This document shows positions 1 through 5,997 of a DNA stretch of 8,542 nt, piece after piece. Under the pieces are notes generated by a model that had not been told where the DNA came from, searched no databases, and saw only the letters and a list, made by a program, of their open reading frames with translations. The stretch covers positions 1 through 8,542 of the forward strand of contig JAEURL010000053.1 of assembly GCA_016789165.1 (NCBI GenBank), written 5' to 3'. The translations under genes and the position numbers were made by a program. The stretch comes from Anaerolineales bacterium (GTDB lineage: Bacteria > Chloroflexota > Anaerolineae > Anaerolineales > UBA6663). Numbering within the stretch: the first letter of the stretch is position 1; each line of letters begins with the position of its first letter.

Positions 1-1245
1 CTGACCCGGACGACGCTCTACATCCTGCTGCCGCTCGCGCTCGGCCTGGCCCTGCTGCTCGTCTCACAGGGCGTGGTGCAGAACTTGAATCCCTATCAGC
101 CGGTGACGCCGCTGCAGCCGGCCGGCGCCGCGGCGGCCCAGCAGGTGCTGCCCATGGGGCCGGCGGCCTCGCAGGTGGCCATCAAGCAGCTGGGCACCAA
201 CGGCGGCGGCTTCTTCAACGTCAACTCGGCCCACCCGTTTGAGAATCCCACGCCGCTGGCCAACTTCGCCGAACTGCTGGCCATCCTGCTGATCCCGGCC
301 GCCCTGTGTCACACCTTCGGCCAGATGGTGAAAGACCAGCGCCAGGGCTGGGCGCTGCTGGCGGCGATGACGCTCATCTTTGTGGCCCTGCTGGGCGTGA
401 CGGTCTGGGCTGAACAGGCCGGCAACCCGGCCCTGACCGCGCTGGGAGTGGATCAGGCCGCCGGCGAGCTGCAGGCGGGCGGCAACATGGAAGGCAAAGA
501 AACCCGCTTCGGCATCGTCAACTCGGCGCTGTGGGCCGTGGCCACCACCGCCGCCTCCAACGGCTCGGTCAACGCCATGCACGACTCGTTTACGCCGCTG
601 GGCGGCCTGGCGCCGCTGTGGCTGATCCAACTGGGCGAGATCGTCTACGGCGGGGTGGGCTCCGGGCTGTACGGCATGCTGGCCTTTGTGATTGTGGCCG
701 TCTTCGTGGCCGGGCTGATGGTCGGACGCACGCCCGAATACCTGGGCAAGAAGATCGAGACCTACGAGATGAAGATGGCCGCGCTGATCATCCTGATCCC
801 GGTGGTGGTCGTCCTGGGCGGCACCGCCCTGGCGGTGACGACCGTGGCCGGCCGGGGCGCGCTGTACACGCCCGGCTACCCGCAGATCACCATCGCCAAC
901 CCGGGTGCGCACGGCTTCAGCGAGGTCCTGTACGCCTTCTCGTCGGCCGGCAACAACAACGGCAGCGCCTTCGCCGGCCTGGGGGCTAACACCCCCTTCT
1001 ACAACACGGCGCTGGGCGCCGCCATGCTGTTCGCCCGCTACTGGCTGGCCGTCCCCACGCTGGCCATCGCCGGCGCCCTGGCGCGCAAGCAGCCCGTGCC
1101 GGCCGGCGCCGGCACCCTGCCCACCCACACGCCGCTGTTTGTCGGCTGGCTGATCGCCGTCATCATCGTCGTTGGCGCGCTCAGCTTCCTGCCGGCCCTG
1201 GCGCTGGGGCCGATCGTTGAACACCTGCAGATGATTGGCGGCTGA
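1..1245 (+). CDS. kdpA: KdpA, K+-transporting ATPase potassium-binding subunit (5' partial)
   Basis: Membrane subunit of the KdpFABC high-affinity K+ pump; it selects and binds K+ at the outer face and passes it through an intersubunit tunnel to KdpB. The frame is open from base 1, so the start and about 140-150 N-terminal residues (with the first selectivity-filter repeat) lie upstream; the GTG at 73 is internal. Of 414 codons seen, three filter repeats are clear: TNGGGFFN (residues 66-73), SNGSVNAMHDSF (186-197) and NNNGSAFAGLGANTPF (318-333). The GRTPEYLGKKIETYEMK loop and the GTLPTHTPLFVG and PALALGPIVEHL stretches near the C-terminus also match E. coli KdpA as I remember it. Several hydrophobic membrane segments alternate with the filter loops. 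About 6 and 10 extra residues sit in the loops before the third and fourth filters relative to E. coli. The stop TGA (1243-1245) is followed after one base by the kdpB ATG, indicating translational coupling. The identification is very secure. Confidence 0.97.
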   Translation: MTRTTLYILLPLALGLALLLVSQGVVQNLNPYQPVTPLQPAGAAAAQQVLPMGPAASQVAIKQLGTNGGGFFNVNSAHPFENPTPLANFAELLAILLIPAALCHTFGQMVKDQRQGWALLAAMTLIFVALLGVTVWAEQAGNPALTALGVDQAAGELQAGGNMEGKETRFGIVNSALWAVATTAASNGSVNAMHDSFTPLGGLAPLWLIQLGEIVYGGVGSGLYGMLAFVIVAVFVAGLMVGRTPEYLGKKIETYEMKMAALIILIPVVVVLGGTALAVTTVAGRGALYTPGYPQITIANPGAHGFSEVLYAFSSAGNNNGSAFAGLGANTPFYNTALGAAMLFARYWLAVPTLAIAGALARKQPVPAGAGTLPTHTPLFVGWLIAVIIVVGALSFLPALALGPIVEHLQMIGG

Positions 1246-1246
1246 C

Positions 1247-3343
1247 ATGACCCACCCTTCCCCGCTTAAGCAGCCCGGGGCGTTCCGGCGCGCGCTCTAC
1301 CTGCGCGCCGTTCAGGACGCTTTCCGAAAACTAGACCCGCGTGTCCAGGTGCGCAACCCGGTCATGTTCGTGGTGGAGGCCGGCAGCCTGCTGGCCACCG
1401 GCTTGTGGCTCCAGGCCCTGCTCGGCCAGGGCGAGGCCCCGGCCGGCTTCGTCGGCACGGTCGCCGTCTGGCTGTGGTTCACGGTGCTGTTCGCCAATTT
1501 CTCCGAGGCCGTGGCCGAGGGGCGCGGCAAGGCCCAGGCCGAGGCCCTGCGCCGCACCCGCCAGACCACCCAGGCCAAGCGCCTGCGCGGCCCAAACCGG
1601 GCCGCCGGCCACGAACTGGTGCCGTCCACGGCGCTGCGCAAGGGCCAGCTCTTCCTGGCCGAGGCCGGCGACTCGATCCCGGCCGACGGCGAAATCGTCG
1701 CGGGCATCGCCTCGGTGGACGAGAGTGCGGTGACCGGCGAAAGCGCGCCGGTGGTGCGCGAGGCCGGCGGCGACCGCTCGGCCGTCACCGGCGGCACGCG
1801 GGTGCTGTCCGATTGGCTGATCGTGCGCGTGACCGCCGACCCCGGCGAGGGCTTTCTGGACCGCATGATCGGCCTGGTGGAGGGCGCGCGGCGGCAGAAG
1901 ACGCCCAACGAGATCGCGCTCAATATCCTGCTGGCCGGCTTCACGCTGATCTTCCTGGTGGTCTGCGCCACCCTGCTGCCCTTCTCGCTGTTCAGCGTGC
2001 AAGCCGCCGGCCAGGGCGCGCCGATCACCCTGACCGTCCTGGTCGCCCTGCTGGTTTGCCTGATCCCCACCACCATCGGCGGCCTGCTCTCGGCCATCGG
2101 CATCGCCGGCATGGACCGCCTGATCCAGCGCAACGTGATCGCCCTCTCCGGCCGCGCCGTGGAGGCCGCCGGCGACGTGGACGTGCTCCTGCTGGACAAG
2201 ACCGGCACCATCACGCTCGGCAACCGGCAGGCCGTGGAATTCATCCCCACCGCCGGCGTGGACGCGCAGACGCTGGCCGAGGCCGCCCAGCTCGCCTCCC
2301 TGGCCGACGAGACGCCGGAAGGCCGCAGCATCGTGGTGCTGGCCAAGGAGCAGTATGGGCTGCGCGGCCGGGCGGTGGGCGCCGGCCAGCCGAGCGCCCC
2401 GCACGGCGCCCGCTTCGTGCCCTTCACGGCCCAGACGCGTATGAGCGGCGTGGACGTGAACGGCACCTCCATCCGCAAGGGCGCGCCCGACACCATCACG
2501 ACCCTGATCCGGGCCCAGGGCCGGCCGGTGCCGCCCGACCTGCCGGCGGCCGTGGAGGCCATCGCCCGCACCGGCGGCACGCCGCTGGTGGTGGCCCGCG
2601 ACGGGGCGGCCCTGGGCGTGATCCACCTCAAGGACATCGTCAAGGGCGGCATCCAGGAGCGCTTCGCCCACCTGCGCCAGATGGGCATCAAGACGGTCAT
2701 GATCACGGGCGACAACCCGCTGACCGCCGCCGCCATCGCGGCCGAGGCCGGCGTGGATGACTTCCTGGCCCAGGCCACGCCGGAAGCCAAGCTGGCGCTG
2801 ATCCGCGAGCACCAGACCGGCGGCCGGCTGGTGGCCATGACCGGCGACGGCACCAACGACGCGCCGGCCCTGGCGCAGGCCGACGTGGCCGTGGCCATGA
2901 ACACCGGCACCCAGCCGGCCCGCGAGGCCGCCAACATGGTGGACCTGGACAGCAACCCCACCAAGCTGATTGAGATCGTGGAGATCGGCAAGCAGCTGCT
3001 GATGACGCGCGGCGCGCTGACCACCTTCAGCATCGCCAACGACGTGGCCAAGTACTTCGCCATCATCCCGGCCGCCTTCGCCTCCACCTACCCGGCCCTC
3101 AACGCCCTGAACTTCATGGGGCTGGCCACGCCGCAGAGCGCCATCCTGGCGGCCGTGATCTTCAACGCCTTGATCATCGTCGCCCTCATCCCGCTGGCCC
3201 TGCGCGGCGTGCCTTACCGGCCGGTGGGCGCGGCCCAACTGCTGCGCGACAACCTGCTGATCTACGGTGTGGGCGGCCTGATCGCGCCCTTCATCGGGAT
3301 CAAGATCATCGATCTGCTGCTGGCCGCGCTGGGGATGGCCTGA
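1247..3343 (+). CDS. kdpB: KdpB, K+-transporting P-type ATPase catalytic subunit
   Basis: Catalytic subunit of KdpFABC; it hydrolyses ATP through a phospho-aspartate intermediate to drive K+ import. From ATG 1247 it has 698 residues (E. coli has 682). Visible features: TM1-2 region about residues 33-85; actuator motif TGES at 163-166, whose Ser matches the inhibitory phosphoserine 162 of E. coli; TM3-4 with CLIPTTIGGLLSAIGIAG, including the proline-centred IPTT; phosphorylation motif DKTGTIT with Asp317; nucleotide-binding domain with Phe393 and Lys411 (matching E. coli F377 and K395); KTVMITGDN; hinge motif TGDGTNDAP at 532-540; and TM5 NDVAKYFAI with Asp599 and Lys602 (E. coli D583 and K586). 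Every key residue expected in a working pump is present. An in-frame TTG at 1235 would add four residues and overlap kdpA, but the ATG at 1247 gives the usual arrangement; only a weak GGCGG (1237-1241) precedes it. Co-transcription with kdpA and kdpC is inferred from spacing. Confidence 0.98.
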   Translation: MTHPSPLKQPGAFRRALYLRAVQDAFRKLDPRVQVRNPVMFVVEAGSLLATGLWLQALLGQGEAPAGFVGTVAVWLWFTVLFANFSEAVAEGRGKAQAEALRRTRQTTQAKRLRGPNRAAGHELVPSTALRKGQLFLAEAGDSIPADGEIVAGIASVDESAVTGESAPVVREAGGDRSAVTGGTRVLSDWLIVRVTADPGEGFLDRMIGLVEGARRQKTPNEIALNILLAGFTLIFLVVCATLLPFSLFSVQAAGQGAPITLTVLVALLVCLIPTTIGGLLSAIGIAGMDRLIQRNVIALSGRAVEAAGDVDVLLLDKTGTITLGNRQAVEFIPTAGVDAQTLAEAAQLASLADETPEGRSIVVLAKEQYGLRGRAVGAGQPSAPHGARFVPFTAQTRMSGVDVNGTSIRKGAPDTITTLIRAQGRPVPPDLPAAVEAIARTGGTPLVVARDGAALGVIHLKDIVKGGIQERFAHLRQMGIKTVMITGDNPLTAAAIAAEAGVDDFLAQATPEAKLALIREHQTGGRLVAMTGDGTNDAPALAQADVAVAMNTGTQPAREAANMVDLDSNPTKLIEIVEIGKQLLMTRGALTTFSIANDVAKYFAIIPAAFASTYPALNALNFMGLATPQSAILAAVIFNALIIVALIPLALRGVPYRPVGAAQLLRDNLLIYGVGGLIAPFIGIKIIDLLLAALGMA

Positions 3344-3373
3344 CCCCGCCGGCGGCGAGAGGCGCGCGTTTCC

Positions 3374-3380
3374 GAGGAGG
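3374..3380 (+). promoter_or_regulatory. Strong Shine-Dalgarno sequence of kdpC
   Basis: GAGGAGG lies six bases before the ATG at 3387, in the 43-base gap between kdpB and kdpC. It is the only near-perfect ribosome-binding site in the window; the other genes have weak GGCGG-like or no visible site and appear to rely on coupling. It fixes the kdpC start. Confidence 0.8.
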
Positions 3381-3386
3381 CACCCT

Positions 3387-3977
3387 ATGCTGGCACACGT
3401 CCGTCCCGCCCTGGTCGCTCTGGCGGTATTCACCCTGCTGACGGGCCTGCTCTACCCGCTGGCCGTCACCGGCCTCGCCCAGGCGCTGTTCCCCCTCCAG
3501 GCCAACGGCAGCCTGGTCCAGCAGGCCGGCCGGACGGTCGGCTCCGCCCTGATCGGGCAGGCCTTTGATGATCCGGGATATTTCTGGGGCCGGCCCTCCG
3601 CCACCAGCCCGTTCCCGTACAACGCCTTCGACGCCGCCAGCCTCAGCGCGTCGGCCGGCTCGAACTACGGCCCGCTCAACCCGGCCCTGCTGGACCGGGT
3701 CCAGGCGCGCATCGCCGCGCTCCAAGCGGCCGATCCTGGGAATCCGGCCCCGTTCCCGGTGGACCTGGTGACGGCTTCGGCCAGCGGCCTGGACCCGCAC
3801 ATCAGCCCGGCGGCGGCCCTCTACCAGGTGCCGCGCGTGGCGCGCGCGCGCGGGCTCCCCGAGGCGCAGGTGCGCCAGCTGGTGGAGCAGCACACGGAGG
3901 GCCGGCAGTTCGGCGTCCTGGGCGAGCCGCGCGTGAATGTGCTGCTGCTCAACCTGGCGCTGGACGGGTTACAATGA
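3387..3977 (+). CDS. kdpC: KdpC, K+-transporting ATPase accessory subunit
   Basis: Small subunit of the KdpFABC pump, with one membrane anchor and a large outward-facing (periplasmic in diderms) domain; it is needed for assembly and is thought to aid the pump's high K+ affinity. It has 196 residues (E. coli has 190). One hydrophobic segment spans about residues 7-33. The family signatures follow: LQANGSLV (37-44), GSALIGQ (52-58), GYFWGRPSAT (64-73), the SNYGPLNPALL stretch (92-102), VDLVTASASGLDPHISPAAA (125-144) and the C-terminal VNVLLLNLALD (183-193). The ATG is supported by the Shine-Dalgarno sequence ending six bases upstream. The gene sits 43 bases after kdpB and 58 bases before the transporter gene, all on one strand. 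Nothing is missing or broken. Confidence 0.97.
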   Translation: MLAHVRPALVALAVFTLLTGLLYPLAVTGLAQALFPLQANGSLVQQAGRTVGSALIGQAFDDPGYFWGRPSATSPFPYNAFDAASLSASAGSNYGPLNPALLDRVQARIAALQAADPGNPAPFPVDLVTASASGLDPHISPAAALYQVPRVARARGLPEAQVRQLVEQHTEGRQFGVLGEPRVNVLLLNLALDGLQ

Positions 3978-3995
3978 CCGGCGGACCTGGCGCCG

Positions 3996-4017
3996 GCCCG
4001 GCCAACCCGGCCAGGGC
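3996..4017 (+). other. GC-rich hairpin in the kdpC-transporter spacer
   Basis: In the 58-base spacer (3978-4035), bases 3996-4003 (GCCCGGCC) can pair with 4009-4012 and 4014-4017 (GGCC and GGGC), leaving a five-base loop AACCC and a bulged A at 4013. This is an eight-pair all-G/C stem. No run of T follows, so it does not look like an intrinsic terminator. It could slow transcription or act as an RNA-processing or stability element separating pump from transporter expression. It may equally be chance in such GC-rich DNA. Confidence 0.3.
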
Positions 4018-4035
4018 GCGCCCGACCACTCTGCT

Positions 4036-5997
4036 ATGACAGCTAAATCGGAGTCTGACCCCGCTTCCCCCTCCGCCAGCGCGCCCGTGATTGAGCGCTC
4101 CCCGCAACGCCCGCCCCGGCCCACCTGGCGCACCTGGCTCATTGGCCGCCCGATGGCGACGCGCGAGGCCCCGCACCAGACCGTCAGCAAGCTGGTCGGG
4201 CTGGCGGTGTTTGGCGCCGACGCGCTCTCCTCCATCGCCTACGCGCCGCAGGAGACGCTGGTCATCCTGGCGGCCGCCGGGCCGGCGGCCTTCGGCTATG
4301 CCTTCCCCATCGCGCTGGTCATCACGGCGCTGCTCGCCATCGTCACGCTCTCCTATCAGCAGACCATCCACGCCTACCCCAACGGCGGCGGCGCCTACAC
4401 TGTGGCCCGCGAGAACCTGGGCGTGCTGCCGGCCCAGATCGCGGGCGCGGCCCTGCTGATGGATTACATCCTGCTGGCCGCCGTCGCCATCTCCTCCGGC
4501 GTGGCCCAGATCGTCTCGGCTTTCCCGGCGTTGTTTGCGGCGCGGGTGCCGCTGGCGGTGGTGCTGCTGGTCCTGATCATGGTCGCCAACCTGCGCGGCG
4601 TGAAGGAGTCTGGGGCGCTCTTCTCCCTGCCCACCTACTTCTTCCTCGGCATGACCACCCTGACCGTCGCCGCCGGCTTCTGGCGCTATCTGGCCGGCAG
4701 CCTCGGCCCCGTGGTCGATCCGCCGGCCCTGGAGCTGGTCCACGGCGCTCAGCCGCTGACGCTCTTCCTGCTGCTGCGCGCCTTCTCCAACGGCACCACC
4801 GCCCTGACCGGCGTGGAATGCATCTCCAACGGCGTGACCGCCTTCCAGGAGCCGCGCACCCGCAACGCCAGCCAGACGATCCTGTGGATGTCGGCCATCC
4901 TGGGCACGCTCTTTGTGGGGATCACGTTCCTGCTTGGCCAGATCGGGGCTGTGCCGGCCGAGACCGAGACCGTCATCTCCCAACTGGCACGGAGCGTCTT
5001 CGGCGACCGCGGCCTGCCCTACCTGGGCACCATCGCGGCCACGACCGTCATTCTGGTCCTGGCCGCCAACACCGCCTTCGCCGGTTTTCCGCAGCTGACG
5101 GCCATCATCGCGGCGGAAGGGTTTCTGCCGCGCTACTTCGCCCACCGCGGCAGCCGCCTGGTTTTCACCTACGGCATCGTGGCCCTGACGGCCATCGCCG
5201 GCGCGCTGATCGTCGCCTTCAACGCCAGCGTGACGGCGCTCATCCCGCTCTGGGCGGTGGGCGTCTTCCTGTCTTTCACGCTCTCACAGGCCGGCATGGC
5301 CCGCCACTGGTGGCGGGCCGGCCGCACCGCCGCGCCGGACCGGGGCTGGGCCTGGAAGCTGGCCGTCAACAGCCTGGGCGCGCTGTGCACGGCGGTGGTG
5401 ACCGTGGTCTTCGCCGTCACCAAATTCGCCGACGGCGCCTGGATCATCTTGCTGCTGCTGCCCGCCTCCGTGGCCGCTTTTTTCGCCATCCGCCGCCATT
5501 ACCGGCACGTGACGCGGGATCTCTCCCTGGACGCCTTCGGCCAGCCGCCGCGCACCCGCCGGCACCGCGTGGTCGTGCCGATCAGCGGCATCCACCGCGG
5601 GGCCCTGAGCGCCCTGGATTACGCCCGCAGCCTCTCCAGCGACGTCACCGTCATCCACATCGCCAGCGACCCGGCCGAGAGCGAAGAGGTCCGGCGGCTC
5701 TGGAACTGGTGGGGCGACGGCGCCCGCCTGGTCATCATCGATTCGCCGTATCGCGCCTTTCTCGAGCCCCTGCTGGAGTACATCGACATGCTGTGCGCTC
5801 AGCGCCAAGACGGCGAGCGGCTGACGATCGTAGTCCCGCAATTTGTCCCCGAGCACTGGTGGCACGGCCTGCTGCACGCGCAGACCGCCTTCTGGCTCCG
5901 CTTCGCACTGCTCAATAAGCACGGCCTCGTCATCACCGAGGTGCCGTATCAGGTGGACCGCGACATCCAGCGGCCGGCGGACGGTGCCGGTGTCTGA
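4036..5997 (+). CDS. KimA-like APC/KUP-type transporter, putative K+ symporter
   Basis: Probable cation transporter of the APC superfamily, most like Bacillus subtilis KimA (YdaO), a proton-coupled K+ importer. It has 653 residues from ATG 4036. After a Pro/Ser-rich N-terminal tail (1-34) come about 12 hydrophobic segments (about 50-500). The family landmarks are ADALSSIAYAPQE with Asp62 and Tyr69 (KimA D36 and Y43), YPNGGGAYTVARENLG, DYILLAAVAISSG (143-155), TALTGVECISNG with Thr258 and Glu261 (KimA T230 and E233), VLAANTAFAGFPQL, and IPLWAVGVFLSFTLSQAGM. A soluble C-terminal domain (about 509-653) has the VVVPISGIHRGAL opening and the VVPQFVPEHWWHGLLHAQ motif (599-616) seen at the KimA end. 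Three positions that I recall as K+ ligands in KimA differ here (Leu147, Ala151, Trp406). An in-frame ATG at 3937 lies inside kdpC and gives an Arg/Pro-rich leader, so 4036 is preferred although no clear Shine-Dalgarno is visible. Position between kdpC and kdpD supports K+ transport. A general amino-acid permease is the main alternative. Confidence 0.85.
   Translation: MTAKSESDPASPSASAPVIERSPQRPPRPTWRTWLIGRPMATREAPHQTVSKLVGLAVFGADALSSIAYAPQETLVILAAAGPAAFGYAFPIALVITALLAIVTLSYQQTIHAYPNGGGAYTVARENLGVLPAQIAGAALLMDYILLAAVAISSGVAQIVSAFPALFAARVPLAVVLLVLIMVANLRGVKESGALFSLPTYFFLGMTTLTVAAGFWRYLAGSLGPVVDPPALELVHGAQPLTLFLLLRAFSNGTTALTGVECISNGVTAFQEPRTRNASQTILWMSAILGTLFVGITFLLGQIGAVPAETETVISQLARSVFGDRGLPYLGTIAATTVILVLAANTAFAGFPQLTAIIAAEGFLPRYFAHRGSRLVFTYGIVALTAIAGALIVAFNASVTALIPLWAVGVFLSFTLSQAGMARHWWRAGRTAAPDRGWAWKLAVNSLGALCTAVVTVVFAVTKFADGAWIILLLLPASVAAFFAIRRHYRHVTRDLSLDAFGQPPRTRRHRVVVPISGIHRGALSALDYARSLSSDVTVIHIASDPAESEEVRRLWNWWGDGARLVIIDSPYRAFLEPLLEYIDMLCAQRQDGERLTIVVPQFVPEHWWHGLLHAQTAFWLRFALLNKHGLVITEVPYQVDRDIQRPADGAGV

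Noticed and set aside
1235..1246. TTG at 1235 as the kdpB start
   Set aside because: Adds only four residues inside the kdpA end; the ATG at 1247 directly after the kdpA stop is the simpler start.
64..1248. Minus-strand open frame opposite kdpA
   Set aside because: Gln/Gly/His/Arg-rich translation without recognisable domains; a shadow of kdpA.
3346..3355. Ten-base palindrome CCGCCGGCGG after the kdpB stop
   Set aside because: No loop, no T-run and typical of background GC-rich sequence; unlikely to be a terminator or operator.
1312..3433. Long open frames on the minus strand (1331-3433, 700 codons; 1312-3087, 591 codons)
   Set aside because: They lie antisense to kdpB, whose motifs are beyond doubt; the translations are low-complexity (Gly/Arg/His- or Ser/Thr-rich) as expected from GC-biased codons read backwards.
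3970..3975. TACAAT resembling a -10 promoter box at the end of kdpC
   Set aside because: No convincing -35 element at a normal distance (GCTCAA at 3947-3952) and no extended -10; a single hexamer is weak evidence.
3978..4035. Possible ydaO-type (c-di-AMP) riboswitch before the KimA-like gene, as in Bacillus
   Set aside because: The spacer is only 58 bases, too short for that riboswitch, and shows just a simple GC stem.
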